Positions 9,674-19,226 of a DNA stretch of 64,000 nt are shown here, piece by piece. The stretch comes from Piscinibacter sp. GTDB lineage: Bacteria; Pseudomonadota; Gammaproteobacteria; Burkholderiales; Burkholderiaceae_C. The first letter of the stretch is position 1, and each line of letters opens with the position of its first letter. Below the pieces are notes generated by a model, which was given only the letters and a program-made list of their open reading frames with translations, was not told the DNA's origin and made no database searches. A program made the translations under genes and the position numbers. The stretch covers positions 302,430-366,429 of the forward strand of contig JADJJI010000013.1 of assembly GCA_016706565.1 (NCBI GenBank), in the 5' to 3' direction.

Positions 9674-10900
9674 ATGTTGAGCTGGCTCGGTTTCGAACGA
9701 CGCGTCGCCATGCGCTTCCTGCGCGAAGGGCGCATGCAGACGCTGCTCATCGTCGTCGGCGTCGCTGCCGGCGTGGCGGTGGTGGCCTACATCTCCGCGC
9801 TGATCACCGGCCTGCAGAGCAACACGCTGGAGAAGACGCTCGGCGCGCAGGCCCACGTGACGGTGAGCGCGCAGGACGACGTGGTCGTGGCGCCCGGGCG
9901 GCCCGCCTCCGGCGCCACCACGCTGGCGCAGACGCAGCCGCGCGCGCAGCGCCCGCGCTCGATTCCCAGCTGGGCCGCGCTGGTGCCGGTGCTCGAGGCC
10001 ATGCCCGAGGTGGCCGCCGTCTCGCCGATGGTCGCCGGCGCCGGCCTGGCGCTGCGCGGCGAAGCCTCCAAGTCGATCGCGCTGGTCGGCGTCGACCTCG
10101 ACCGCTACGACCGCATCGTGCACCTGCGCTCCAAGGTGGTCGAGGGCGTGGCGCGGCTCGGGCCGGGCGAAGGCATCATCGGCCGCGACCTTGCGATCGA
10201 CCTGGGCGTGCGCGTCGGCGACCGCGTCAGCATCGTCACCGGCAACGTCGGCGATTCCTTGCGCGTCACCGCGCTGGTCGACCTCGGCGTGCGCGAGCTG
10301 AACCGGCGCACCGTCATCGTGCCGCTGCGCGCCGCGCAGAGCCTGATCGGCCTGCCCGGCGGCGCCACCAACCTCGACCTCGCGCTGGTCGACGTGTGGG
10401 CCGCACAGCGCCTGGCCGACGACCTCGCGCAGCGTTACCCGTACAAGGTGGAGAGCTGGCAGCAGGCCAATGCGCAACTGGTGTCGGCGCTGAATGCGCA
10501 GTCGGTGAGCACCGGGCTGATCCGCGGCGTGGTGATGGTGGTGGTGATCCTGGGCATCGCCAGCGTGCTGGTGGTGTCGGTGGTGCAGAAGCGCCGCGAG
10601 ATCGGCATCCTGCGCGCCATGGGTGCCACGCGCGGGCAGATCCTGCGCGTGTTCCTGCTGCAGGGCGCGATCGTCGGTGCGCTCGGTTCGATGCTCGGCG
10701 TGCTGCTCGCCGTGCTGTTGATCTGGGCCTTCACCAGCTTCGTGCGCGGCTCCGACGGGCTGCCGCTGTTCTCGATCACGCTGGCCCCCGCGCTGGCGCT
10801 GCGCATCGCCGCGGTCGCCACGCTGTGCGGCGTGCTCGCCGCGGTGGCGCCGGCGCGGCGCGCAGCGGCGCTCGACCCGGCGCAAGCCATCCGCATGTGA
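9674..10900 (+). CDS. FtsX/MacB-type ABC transporter permease
   Basis: This is a 408-residue inner-membrane permease of the LolC/MacB type. One membrane segment near residues 18-42 (TLLIVVGVAAGVAVVAYISA) is followed by a large periplasmic domain (about 45-280). Three more segments form the FtsX core, with the cytoplasmic coupling motif QKRREIGILRAMGATRGQI. ATG 9674 was chosen over earlier in-frame starts that would overlap the adaptor gene. It would use the ATPase encoded 7 bases downstream. The substrate is unknown: peptide, lipoprotein or antibiotic export are all possible. Confidence 0.88.
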   Translation: MLSWLGFERRVAMRFLREGRMQTLLIVVGVAAGVAVVAYISALITGLQSNTLEKTLGAQAHVTVSAQDDVVVAPGRPASGATTLAQTQPRAQRPRSIPSWAALVPVLEAMPEVAAVSPMVAGAGLALRGEASKSIALVGVDLDRYDRIVHLRSKVVEGVARLGPGEGIIGRDLAIDLGVRVGDRVSIVTGNVGDSLRVTALVDLGVRELNRRTVIVPLRAAQSLIGLPGGATNLDLALVDVWAAQRLADDLAQRYPYKVESWQQANAQLVSALNAQSVSTGLIRGVVMVVVILGIASVLVVSVVQKRREIGILRAMGATRGQILRVFLLQGAIVGALGSMLGVLLAVLLIWAFTSFVRGSDGLPLFSITLAPALALRIAAVATLCGVLAAVAPARRAAALDPAQAIRM

Positions 10901-10907
10901 GCCGCCG

Positions 10908-11627
10908 GTGAACGCTTCTTCCATGCCGCTGATCGAGCTCGATGGCGTCCGCAAGAGCTACAACCTGGGCCGCCCCAACGAGGCCGAGGTGCTGCACGGC
11001 GTGTCGTTCAAGATCGGCACGGGCGAGTTCGCGGCGCTGATCGGACCGTCGGGATCGGGCAAGAGCACGCTGCTGAACATCATCGGCCTGCTCGAGCCGA
11101 TGACCGCGGGCAGCTACACCATCCAGGGCGAGCCGGTGGCCGGGCTCGACGATGCCGGCCTGACGCTGCGCCGCCGCGCGGCGCTGGGTTTCGTGTTCCA
11201 GTTTCACCACCTGCTGCCGGCCTTCACCGCGCTGGAGAACGTGACGCTGCCCGCGCTGATGCGTGACGGCAGCGTCAGCGCCGCGCAGCGCGAGCATGCG
11301 CGCGCCGTGCTCGCCGCGATGGGGCTGGGCGAGGCGATGGCCAAGCGCCCGGGCGAGCTCTCCGGCGGCATGCAGCAGCGCGTGGCGATCGCGCGCGCGC
11401 TGGTCATGCAGCCGCCGCTGGTGCTGGCCGACGAGCCCACCGGCAACCTCGACCGCGCCTCGTCCGACGAGGTGTTCGCGCTGATGCGCCGCATGCACGC
11501 CGAGCTGAACACCTCGTTCCTGATCGTCACCCATGACCCGCGCCTGGCCGAACGCTGCGATCGCATCATCGAGCTGGTGGACGGCCGCGTCGAGAGCGAC
11601 GAGCGGCCTGTGAAGACGCCCGCCTGA
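10908..11627 (+). CDS. ABC transporter ATP-binding protein (LolD/MacB type)
   Basis: This 239-residue ATPase powers the permease just upstream. It has Walker [10 protein letters not shown], a Q-loop in [10 protein letters not shown], the signature [15 protein letters not shown], Walker [12 protein letters not shown] and the switch histidine in [29 protein letters not shown] is typical of the LolD branch. The start may be GTG 10908 or ATG 10923; the latter begins [13 protein letters not shown] and matches usual family N-termini. It is the last gene of the three-gene export operon. Confidence 0.9.
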   Translation: MNASSMPLIELDGVRKSYNLGRPNEAEVLHGVSFKIGTGEFAALIGPSGSGKSTLLNIIGLLEPMTAGSYTIQGEPVAGLDDAGLTLRRRAALGFVFQFHHLLPAFTALENVTLPALMRDGSVSAAQREHARAVLAAMGLGEAMAKRPGELSGGMQQRVAIARALVMQPPLVLADEPTGNLDRASSDEVFALMRRMHAELNTSFLIVTHDPRLAERCDRIIELVDGRVESDERPVKTPA

Positions 11628-11674
11628 TCCAGCGGCAGGCCGATGCCGGTGATCGGCCGTGCGCCGGAGCTTCG

Positions 11675-12079
11675 TCAGGCGGTGCGCCAGCGGTCCATCG
11701 CCCACCGCCCAGCAGCGGCCGAGGCGGCGCTGACCAGGCAGCCCCACGCGATGTCGATCACCGACAGCCAGAGCGGCCAGCCCTTCAGCGTGGCCAGGTT
11801 GGTGAGATCGTAGGTGGCATAGGCGAAGAAGCCGAACAGCGCGCCGGCCAGCAGCGTCGGCCGCCAGGCCCCGGCCGGCCGGGCGGCGACCGCGAAGATC
11901 ACGATGCCCAGCGGGTAGAGCAGGTAGAACAGCGCCGCCACGCCGAGCCGCGGCTGCGGCGCCATCAGGTGGCCGATGCCCTGCTGGTACAGCGGTGCGG
12001 CGATCAGGCCGAGCCAGAGTGCGTCGAGCACGAGCATCGCGAGGGCGGTGGCGACGTAGGCGGCAAGGTGCTTGGTCAT
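11675..12079 (-). CDS. DUF2177 family membrane protein
   Basis: This 134-residue inner-membrane protein has about four membrane segments. Family features are the N-terminal LDALWLGLIAAPLYQQGIGHL and the later GALFGFFAYATYDLTNLATLKGWP, which resemble the DUF2177 family. The family has no firmly established function. It is convergent with the export ATPase gene and divergent from the metal transporter gene. Confidence 0.85.
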   Translation of the reverse strand: MTKHLAAYVATALAMLVLDALWLGLIAAPLYQQGIGHLMAPQPRLGVAALFYLLYPLGIVIFAVAARPAGAWRPTLLAGALFGFFAYATYDLTNLATLKGWPLWLSVIDIAWGCLVSAASAAAGRWAMDRWRTA

Positions 12080-12171
12080 GGAGCGAAGCGTAGCGCCTGC
12101 GGCCCGCCTCCCGGAAGCCGCATCGCCCGCGTGACGCCATACGCCGCCCGCACGATCGGCGACACTCGGGC

Positions 12172-12876
12172 ATGACCCTCATGCGCCGACACCACACCGA
12201 ACGCCACCGCACCGACCGCATCGGCTGGCTGCGTGCGGCGGTTCTTGGAGCCAACGACGGCATCGTCTCCACCGCCAGCCTGGTGGTGGGCGTGGCCGCG
12301 GCGAGCGTGAGCCATGCGTCCATCCTGACCACCGGGGTGGCCGGGCTCGTGGCCGGTGCCATGTCGATGGCGGCCGGCGAATACGTCTCGGTGCATTCGC
12401 AGGCCGACACCGAGAAGGCCGACCTCGCGCGCGAGCAGGCCGAACTCGATGCCGACCCGGCCGCCGAGCGCCGCGAACTGGCGGCGATCTACACGGCCCG
12501 CGGCATCGAGCCGGCGCTGGCCGTGCAGGTGGCCGAGCAGATGATGAAGCACGATGCGCTGGGGGCGCATGCGCGCGACGAGCTGGGCATCACCGACGCG
12601 CTCAGCGCCCGGCCGATCCAGGCCGCGCTCGCGTCGGCTGCGAGCTTCGGCGTAGGCGCTGCGCTGCCGCTGGCCGTCGTGGTGCTGATGCCTGCAGCGC
12701 AGCTGATGGCCGGCGTGGTCGGCACCTCGCTGCTGTTCCTCGCGCTGCTGGGCGCGGTGGCGGCGCGCGTGGGTGGCGCCGGGCCCTGGATGGGCGCCTG
12801 GCGCGTCACCTTCTGGGGTGCGCTGGCGATGGCCCTCACGGCCGGCGTGGGCGCCTGGTTCGGCGCCGTCGTCTGA
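12172..12876 (+). CDS. VIT1/CCC1 family Fe/Mn transporter
   Basis: This 234-residue membrane protein matches the VIT1/CCC1 family, which moves Fe2+ or Mn2+ across membranes. Visible are the N-terminal signature GWLRAAVLGANDGIVSTASL, SMAAGEYVSVHSQADTEKAD after the second membrane segment, an acidic cytoplasmic metal-binding helical region (about residues 80-145), and three C-terminal membrane segments. The start could be ATG 12172 or ATG 12181. In bacteria this type most often exports iron or manganese; direction and metal cannot be read from the sequence. Confidence 0.88.
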   Translation: MTLMRRHHTERHRTDRIGWLRAAVLGANDGIVSTASLVVGVAAASVSHASILTTGVAGLVAGAMSMAAGEYVSVHSQADTEKADLAREQAELDADPAAERRELAAIYTARGIEPALAVQVAEQMMKHDALGAHARDELGITDALSARPIQAALASAASFGVGAALPLAVVVLMPAAQLMAGVVGTSLLFLALLGAVAARVGGAGPWMGAWRVTFWGALAMALTAGVGAWFGAVV

Positions 12877-12913
12877 GCGCCGCGTCGGGCCGCAGCGGCC
12901 TTCGTGGCCCGGC

Positions 12914-12945
12914 CAAAGAAAAAGGCCTTGCAGTGCAAGGCCTTT
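12914..12945 (-). terminator. Rho-independent terminator of tRNA-Ala
   Basis: A 12-bp perfect inverted repeat (AAAGGCCTTGCA / TGCAAGGCCTTT at 12922-12946 or one base off) lies 8 bases past the tRNA 3' end. Read on the minus strand it ends in TTTTTCTTT, the T-run of an intrinsic terminator. The plus strand lacks a comparable T-run, so it serves mainly the tRNA transcript. Confidence 0.85.
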
Positions 12946-12953
12946 GGATCGTT

Positions 12954-13029
<76 letters not shown>

Positions 13030-13142
13030 ACGAACCTTCGTAGTTTAGCAAAGTCCGCGGCGGGGCCCGCCGGGTCGACCGGATGGCGCACGTTGGCATG
13101 ACGGGGTAGAAACGGGGCCTCGCAGCGAACCTCAGGCTTGCC

Positions 13143-14009
13143 ATGACCCGACTCGACCCCGCGTGGCTCGACGCGCAATACAACAACCGCGCCCGCATCG
13201 CCGAGCACGCGCAGATCTTCGAGCGCTGGTCCAACGCCTCGGCTCTGGCGCGCGAGCAGTCCGACTGTGCCCTCGACCTGCCGTACGGCAGCGGGCCGAA
13301 CGAGACGCTCGATGTGTTTCGCACCGACCGGCCCGATGCGCCGGTGTTCGTTTTCATTCACGGCGGCTACTGGCGTGCCATGGACAAGCGCGACGTCTCC
13401 TTCACGGCGCCCGCGCTGGCCGATGCCGGCGCGCTGGTGATCGTGCCCAACTACGCGCTGTGCCCCGCCGCCACGATCGAGCAGATCACGCTGCAACTGG
13501 TAAAGGCGCTGGCCTGGACGCACCGCCACGCGCGCGAGCACGGCGGCGACCCGGGCCGCATCGTCGTCGGCGGCCACTCGGCAGGCGGCCACCTCGCGGC
13601 GATGCTGCTCAATTGCCAATGGCCAGGTGTTGCGGGCGACCTGCCAGCGAGCCTGGTGAAGTCGGCGCTGTCGATTTCCGGCTTGTTCGAGCTCGAGCCG
13701 ATCCGCCACACACCCTTCCTGGCGCCTGATCTGCGCCTCACGGCCGCCTCGGCGAAGCGCCTGAGCCCGGCACTGATGCCCGCACCGCGCGGCACGCTGG
13801 CCGCGCTGGTGGGTGGCGACGAGAGCGAAGAGTTCCTGCGCCAGAACACGCTGATCCGGCGCGCCTGGGGCCATGCCGCCGTGCCGGTGTGCGAGGCCAT
13901 CCCCGGCACCAACCACCTGACCGTGCTGCACGACCTCGCCGACGCTGGCTCGCGGCTGCACCGCGTCGCCCGGGGGCTGCTCGGGCTGGCAGGCGGCGAG
14001 ACTCGCTGA
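13143..14009 (+). CDS. Alpha/beta hydrolase (arylformamidase/esterase-like)
   Basis: This 288-residue cytoplasmic alpha/beta hydrolase has an oxyanion-hole motif HGGYW (residues 73-77) and a nucleophile elbow GHSAGG (about 144-149, Ser146). A C-terminal GTNHLTVLHDL supplies the likely catalytic histidine. The HGGYW variant with this length is typical of the kynurenine formamidase/esterase group, which hydrolyses formyl or carboxyl esters. No tryptophan-degradation genes (kynU, TDO) are nearby, so the substrate remains open. There is no signal peptide. Confidence 0.85.
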   Translation: MTRLDPAWLDAQYNNRARIAEHAQIFERWSNASALAREQSDCALDLPYGSGPNETLDVFRTDRPDAPVFVFIHGGYWRAMDKRDVSFTAPALADAGALVIVPNYALCPAATIEQITLQLVKALAWTHRHAREHGGDPGRIVVGGHSAGGHLAAMLLNCQWPGVAGDLPASLVKSALSISGLFELEPIRHTPFLAPDLRLTAASAKRLSPALMPAPRGTLAALVGGDESEEFLRQNTLIRRAWGHAAVPVCEAIPGTNHLTVLHDLADAGSRLHRVARGLLGLAGGETR

Positions 14010-14179
14010 GCCTGGTCAATCAATCGTGGCGATCGCCGGCATAGCCTTTGCCAATCCCCTGCATTGACCATTTGTATTTGCCGCGGCCCCGGCGGTGGGT
14101 TAGCGTATCCGAGTGCCGCCATTGGATGCGCCACGGTGCAGGCGGACGTTTCGGTTCATCTCAACGACAGGAGAGCGAC

Positions 14180-14602
14180 ATGGGCTTGAAAGGATCGAAG
14201 ACCGAGCAGAACCTGAAGGACGCCTTCGCAGGCGAATCCCAGGCCAACCGCCGGTACCTGTATTTCGCAAACAAGGCCGACGTGGAAGGCCAGAACGACG
14301 TGGCATCGCTGTTCCGCTCGACGGCCGAAGGCGAGACCGGCCATGCGCACGGCCATCTCGAGTTTCTCGAGAACGGTTCGGGCGACCCGGCCACCGGCCT
14401 GCCGATCGGCAACAGCCGCCAGAACCTGAAGGCCGCTGTGGCCGGCGAGACCCACGAGTACACCGACATGTACCCGGGCATGGCCAAGCAGGCCCGCGAA
14501 GAGGGTTTCGACGAGATCGCCGACTGGTTCGAGACGCTGGCCAAGGCCGAGCGCTCGCACGCCAACCGCTACCAGAAGGCGCTCGACGCGCTGGTGGACT
14601 GA
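14180..14602 (+). CDS. Rubrerythrin-like di-iron protein without rubredoxin domain
   Basis: This 140-residue ferritin-like four-helix protein carries four di-iron ligand motifs: [34 protein letters not shown] and [11 protein letters not shown]. The C-terminal rubredoxin domain with CxxC pairs is absent, so it is the short erythrin form. Such proteins reduce hydrogen peroxide. ATG 14180 has a good Shine-Dalgarno (CAGGAGAG, 14168-14175). A CCG-domain iron-sulfur protein and a DUF3501 protein follow; this trio recurs in proteobacteria (family knowledge) and probably acts in oxidative-stress electron transfer, the Fe-S protein being the likely electron donor. Confidence 0.92.
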   Translation: MGLKGSKTEQNLKDAFAGESQANRRYLYFANKADVEGQNDVASLFRSTAEGETGHAHGHLEFLENGSGDPATGLPIGNSRQNLKAAVAGETHEYTDMYPGMAKQAREEGFDEIADWFETLAKAERSHANRYQKALDALVD

Positions 14603-14621
14603 TCGACGCCTGCGCTCGATG

Positions 14622-14650
14622 AACAGGGGGCTTCGTGCCCCTTGTTCTTT
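14622..14650 (+). terminator. Hairpin with T-rich tail between rubrerythrin and Fe-S protein genes
   Basis: A 10-base inverted repeat (AACAGGGGGC / GCCCCTTGTT) with a short TTCGT loop begins 19 bases after the rubrerythrin stop and is followed by CTTTGG. It should end or attenuate transcription, letting rubrerythrin be made in excess of the two downstream proteins. Confidence 0.6.
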
Positions 14651-14711
14651 GGCGGATCGCGAATGTGCCGGCACCGGCCCATCCGCGATCACGCTGCACG
14701 GAGAACCCGCC

Positions 14712-16061
14712 ATGGCCACTCGCGAAGGCAACCTCGAGGCCCCGACCCGCCACCCCGTCGACTGGAAGAACCCGGACTTCTACAACGAGGATCTGGCGTT
14801 CAAGGAGATGGAGCGCATCTTCGACATCTGCCACGGCTGCCGCCGCTGCGTGAGCCTGTGCCAGTCGTTCCCGAACCTGTTCGACCTGGTCGATGCGACC
14901 GACGACGGCGAGGTGCACGGCGTGGCCAAGTCCGACTACTGGAAGGTGGTCGACCAGTGTTACCTGTGCGACCTGTGCTACCTGACCAAGTGCCCCTATG
15001 TGCCGCCGCACGAATGGAACCTCGACTTCCCGCACACCATGCTGCGCGCCAAGGCGATCAAGTTCCGCAAGGGCGAGGTGAAGGCCAGCGAGAAGTTCCT
15101 CGCCTCCACCGACGTGCACGGCCAGTTCGCCGGCATCCCGATCGTCGTGCAGGCGGTCAACGCGATCAACAGGACGAAGGCGGCGCGCGGCGTGATGGAG
15201 AGCGTGCTCGACGTGCACAAGGAAGCCTGGATGCCCGAGCTGGCCACGAGCCGCTTCCGCTGGAGCGCGAAGAAGAAGGGCAGCGCCAGCGACGTGAAGG
15301 ACGGCGAGCGCAGCCCTGGCAAGGTGGCGATCTTCTCGACCTGCTACGTCAACTACAACGAGCCGGGCATCGGCCACGACCTGGTCAAGTCGCTGGAGCA
15401 CAACGAGATCCCCTACGTGATCGTCGAGAAGGAATCCTGCTGCGGCATGCCCAAGCTCGAGCTCGGCGACCTGGAGGGCGTGGAGAAGCACAAGAACGCC
15501 AACATCCCGGTGCTCGCGAGGTACGCGAAAGAGGGCTGGGCCATCGTCACTGCCGTGCCCTCGTGCACGCTGATGTTCAAGCAGGAGATTCCGCTGCTCT
15601 TCCCCGACGACGCCGACGTGAAGGCGGTGCAGGCGGCGATGTTCGACCCCTTCGAGTACTTCATGGCGCGCCACAAGGATGGCCTGCTGAAGACTGACTT
15701 CAAGCAGCCGCTGGGCAAGGTGAGCTACCACATCCCCTGCCACGGCCGCGTGCAGAAGATCGGCAAGAAGACCGAAGAACTGCTCAAGCTGATCGGCCAG
15801 ACGGTGACGGTGCAGCTCAACACCGTGGAGCGCTGCTCCGGCCACGCCGGCACCTATGGCGTGAAGAAGCCGTACCACGAGACGGCGATGAAGATCGGCA
15901 AGCCGGTGTTCAAGGCGATGGCCAAGGACGAGCCCGACTACATCGGCTCCGACTGCCCGATGGCCGGCCACCACATCGCGCAGGGCATGGCCAACAACGC
16001 GCTGCCGGCCGCGAAGATCGCGCACCCGCTGAGCCTGCTTCGAATCGCCTACGGAATCTGA
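14712..16061 (+). CDS. GlpC/HdrD-like iron-sulfur protein with two CCG domains
   Basis: This is a 449-residue soluble protein. The N-terminal third holds two ferredoxin-type motifs for 4Fe-4S clusters (CHGCRRCVSLC and CYLCDLCYLTKCPY). The C-terminal half has two cysteine-rich CCG domains: one around SCCGMPKLELGD, the other with CSGHAGTYG and CPMAGHHIAQG. This layout is that of GlpC and heterodisulfide-reductase subunit D relatives, which pass electrons between quinones or flavoproteins and thiol partners. ATG 14712 follows a purine-rich leader (GGAGAACC). Its place between rubrerythrin and DUF3501 suggests it supplies electrons for peroxide reduction; this is inference. Confidence 0.88.
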   Translation: MATREGNLEAPTRHPVDWKNPDFYNEDLAFKEMERIFDICHGCRRCVSLCQSFPNLFDLVDATDDGEVHGVAKSDYWKVVDQCYLCDLCYLTKCPYVPPHEWNLDFPHTMLRAKAIKFRKGEVKASEKFLASTDVHGQFAGIPIVVQAVNAINRTKAARGVMESVLDVHKEAWMPELATSRFRWSAKKKGSASDVKDGERSPGKVAIFSTCYVNYNEPGIGHDLVKSLEHNEIPYVIVEKESCCGMPKLELGDLEGVEKHKNANIPVLARYAKEGWAIVTAVPSCTLMFKQEIPLLFPDDADVKAVQAAMFDPFEYFMARHKDGLLKTDFKQPLGKVSYHIPCHGRVQKIGKKTEELLKLIGQTVTVQLNTVERCSGHAGTYGVKKPYHETAMKIGKPVFKAMAKDEPDYIGSDCPMAGHHIAQGMANNALPAAKIAHPLSLLRIAYGI

Positions 16062-16081
16062 ACCCCTTGATGGAGAAGCTC

Positions 16082-16660
16082 ATGACCATCACCCGCGAAA
16101 GCCTCCTGACGCTGGAGGCGTACTCGAAGATCCGCAAGTCCAGCAAGCCCGAGGTGATCGCGCACCGGCGGCTGCGCACCGTGCACCTGGGCGAACACAT
16201 CAGCGTGCAGTTCGAGGACGAGCAGACGATCCGCCGCCAGATCCAGGAGATGCTGCACATCGAGAAGATCTTCGACGAGGACGGCATCCAGAGCGAGATC
16301 GACGCCTACGCGCCGCTGGTGCCCGACGGCAGCAACTGGAAGGCGACGATGCTCATCGAGTACCCCGATCCGCACGAGCGCAAGCGCGAACTGGCGCGGC
16401 TGATCGGCGTGGAGGACCGCATGTTCGTCGAGGTCGAGGGCCATGCGCGCATCTACGCCATCGCCGACGAAGACCTTGACCGCGAGAACGAGGAGAAGAC
16501 CTCGTCAGTGCACTTCGTGCGCTTCGAGTTCCCGGCGGCCGCGCGCGATGCGGTGCGCGCCGGCGCCAGCGTCAAGCTCGGCTGCGACCACACGAACTAT
16601 CCGGCGCACGTGGTGATATCAGCCGAGTCGCTGGCCAGCCTGGCGGGCGACCTGCGCTGA
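16082..16660 (+). CDS. DUF3501 family protein
   Basis: This 192-residue soluble protein of the DUF3501 family has no known biochemical function. It has no cysteine cluster typical of Fe-S proteins. Conserved-looking stretches are HLGEHISVQFEDEQTIRRQIQEML and VHFVRFEF. ATG 16082 is preferred because GGAG at 16072-16075 is six bases upstream; ATG 16070 would start four codons earlier. It is 20 bases after the Fe-S protein gene and surely cotranscribed. The family commonly accompanies rubrerythrin and CCG-domain proteins. Confidence 0.85.
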   Translation: MTITRESLLTLEAYSKIRKSSKPEVIAHRRLRTVHLGEHISVQFEDEQTIRRQIQEMLHIEKIFDEDGIQSEIDAYAPLVPDGSNWKATMLIEYPDPHERKRELARLIGVEDRMFVEVEGHARIYAIADEDLDRENEEKTSSVHFVRFEFPAAARDAVRAGASVKLGCDHTNYPAHVVISAESLASLAGDLR

Positions 16661-16763
16661 GGCCGCTGCAGCCCCCTCGAACCGGGGCTGTTGCCGGCCG
16701 TGCCGCTGGCAAAATCGCCGGGTACGGCGCCCTGCGCCGGAAAATCCGCAGGGAGATGGCGGC

Positions 16764-19202
16764 ATGGTGAAGGTGTCGTGTGGCCGCGCAGTGGCCTGGC
16801 TGTTGGCATTCATGCTTGGCGGCTGCGGCGGTGGCGGAGGTGGGTCGGCGGGTCCCGGCAGCGGTGGCGGTGGAGACTATCTGCCCAGTTCGGCAAACAG
16901 CAGCTGGCACTACACCGAAAGCATCGTCCGCATGGCGGTTCGCTCGACCGGACCTGCTGTCGTCGCAGGGCTGAGCGGCGACCTGCTTCGCACCGAGGAT
17001 GCTGACGGCGCGCTGCTCAACGAGACCCTGATCGTCCACCAGTCTGGCGAGACCTGGGCCGTGCCCGTCAGCGGCCACGACCCGATCACCATGGCCATCG
17101 GGGCGGTCAAGCTCTTCGGCGACACCACACCAGGCGCGCGATTCGTTCAGGCGGACCGCAGCGTCGATGTCGATCTCGACTATGACGGCGTGGCCGAGCG
17201 CATCGCCGTGCGTTCCGACGTGAGCGTCATCGACAACGCACCGCTGTCCACGCCGGCCGGCAGCTTTGCGGCGACGCTGCACCTGCGTACGGTGATGACG
17301 ATGGAGTTCGTCTACACCGGGGGCGGTGGTGCCGGGCGCATCGCCACGACGGAGAACGCCTGGTACGTCGCCGGAGTCGGCCTGGTCCGGCGTGATGTCG
17401 ACGTGCCGGGCTTCTCGACGCTGCAGCGGCTGCTGACGCGGTATGTGGTGGATGGTCGGCGAAACGAGGCGATCGCGCCGGGCATCGTGTCGGTCAGCCC
17501 AGAAGGTCTGCAGCCGACACGGTTCCCGACCGTCGTCGTCCAGTTCAGCGAACCGATGGAGGCGAGTTCGGTTTGTGCCGCGCTCTCGGTGACCGACGCG
17601 CAGGGACGTGCAGTCGCCGGAAGGTGCCGGTCGATGGGCGACCGGCTGGAGTTCGAACTGCTGTCGCCCGTTTCCGGGACCTTCGATGCCCGAATTGCGC
17701 CGGCGGCGACGGATCTGGTCGGCAATGCACTGCAGGCAGAGCGGCGCTGGAGCTTTGCGCTGGACGTAACCGGCCCGACGCTCCTGTCCTCCAATGTGGC
17801 CGAAGGGGCGACCGACGTGCCGCTGGACACGTTCTTCATGCTCCGCTTCAGCAAGACCATCGAGCCGGCATCGTTCTCGTTCAGCACATTCACACTGAGT
17901 GCGGAGTTCGCCCCGCCAGTCGCCATAGAGGTCGTGCTCGCCGGCGACACGATCACCGTGCGGCCGCGCCAGCCGCTCGCGCGCGGGACGCGGTACACGC
18001 TGATCGTTCCGGCCACTCTGTCGGACATGGTGGGCAATGCGCTGGGGCAGCCCTACGTGATCTCCTTCGTCACCGACCAGGGCCGGTTCGGCATGCCGCA
18101 GGAACTCCTGCCGCAGGTGCCACTGCTGAGCATCGTCGCCTCGGTCGCGGCGGACGTGAACAACGACGGCCGCAGCGACGTCCTGTTCTTCACCGGCGCT
18201 GGCTCGCCACCCTTCGAGCGCTCGCTGGTCGTGCGTCTGCAGGGAACGGACGGATCGCTGTCGGCACCGGTTCCGTACGCTCGCGCACTCGACGACTGCT
18301 CGTCGCTGGACTGGATGGAGGTCGCCGACTTCGACGGTGATGGCCGCATCGATGTCGCACTCGGCGGCAGCAGCTGCGCCGCGCGCTGGATGCGGCAGCT
18401 GGCCAGCGGCGAATTCGTCGCTGCCGGAAACATCACCACCTTCGGTGCCCGGAGCGGGAGAGTCGTCGACCTGGATCGCGACGGCCAACCCGAATTGCTG
18501 GTGAATCTGGTCCAGCGCATCGAGGTCTGGCGCATGCGCGCCGGCGTTTGGGAATTGGCCATCCCGGCCATGACCGCGCCGGTGGGCTCCTGGGACGACA
18601 TCGCTGGTGGTGACCTCACTGGTGATGGGCGACCCGACATCATTCTGCTCGGCTCAAGCACCACCGGACTCAGTCTGTTGGTGCTTCCGCAAACGCCCAG
18701 CGGGACGTTCGACACCCCGCGGTCGGTCGCGTTCCCGAACAGCTACGGCCTGAACAAGCTCGATCTGCTCGACATGAATGGCGACGGGTTGCTCGACGCT
18801 GCAGCCAGCTCTTCGTTCTTCACCGATACCCGGCTTGTACTGCAGCAGCCCGACGGCAGTCTGTCATCTCCCGTGGCGCTGGCGGTCGGTTCATCGCGCA
18901 ACGGTCTGCTGGCCGTGGATGTGGACGGCGACGCCCGAGTCGACCTCGTTTCGGCGACATACGGCTTGGCAGGCGTGCACCTGCGCCGCAGCGACGGCAG
19001 CCTCGCGCCCGAGCGTGTCTACGGCTTCGGCAGCGACACGGGTCCGTGGATGCGCCCGGCAGCCGCGGACTTCAACGGCGATGGTCGCATCGACCTGCTT
19101 GTCGGCGACGCGATCCTCTACCAGAAGATCAGCATGTTGCCGGACTCGGCACGCGCGAGGGCCCTGGCCGGCGTCATGTTGAACGCGCTACCGCGCCGCT
19201 AG
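16764..19202 (+). CDS. Large lipoprotein with Ig-like domains and FG-GAP/VCBS repeats
   Basis: This 812-residue secreted lipoprotein has the lipobox LGGC (Cys21), followed by a glycine run as in the lipoprotein at 3226. Residues of about 225-430 contain two Big_5/SbsA-type Ig-like domains (PTRFPTVVVQFSEPMEASSV and VPLDTFFMLRFSKTI). Residues of about 450-790 hold at least six FG-GAP/VCBS repeats with calcium-binding D-x-(N/D)-x-D-G cores (DVNNDGRSD, DFDGDGRID, DLTGDGRPD, DMNGDGLLD, DVDGDARVD, DFNGDGRID), forming an integrin-like propeller. A surface location and adhesive or polymer-binding role is likely. The Shine-Dalgarno is GGGAGATGG (16751-16759). Confidence 0.85.
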   Translation: MVKVSCGRAVAWLLAFMLGGCGGGGGGSAGPGSGGGGDYLPSSANSSWHYTESIVRMAVRSTGPAVVAGLSGDLLRTEDADGALLNETLIVHQSGETWAVPVSGHDPITMAIGAVKLFGDTTPGARFVQADRSVDVDLDYDGVAERIAVRSDVSVIDNAPLSTPAGSFAATLHLRTVMTMEFVYTGGGGAGRIATTENAWYVAGVGLVRRDVDVPGFSTLQRLLTRYVVDGRRNEAIAPGIVSVSPEGLQPTRFPTVVVQFSEPMEASSVCAALSVTDAQGRAVAGRCRSMGDRLEFELLSPVSGTFDARIAPAATDLVGNALQAERRWSFALDVTGPTLLSSNVAEGATDVPLDTFFMLRFSKTIEPASFSFSTFTLSAEFAPPVAIEVVLAGDTITVRPRQPLARGTRYTLIVPATLSDMVGNALGQPYVISFVTDQGRFGMPQELLPQVPLLSIVASVAADVNNDGRSDVLFFTGAGSPPFERSLVVRLQGTDGSLSAPVPYARALDDCSSLDWMEVADFDGDGRIDVALGGSSCAARWMRQLASGEFVAAGNITTFGARSGRVVDLDRDGQPELLVNLVQRIEVWRMRAGVWELAIPAMTAPVGSWDDIAGGDLTGDGRPDIILLGSSTTGLSLLVLPQTPSGTFDTPRSVAFPNSYGLNKLDLLDMNGDGLLDAAASSSFFTDTRLVLQQPDGSLSSPVALAVGSSRNGLLAVDVDGDARVDLVSATYGLAGVHLRRSDGSLAPERVYGFGSDTGPWMRPAAADFNGDGRIDLLVGDAILYQKISMLPDSARARALAGVMLNALPRR

Positions 19203-19226
19203 CGCGAACCGATCCGTTCGAACATC

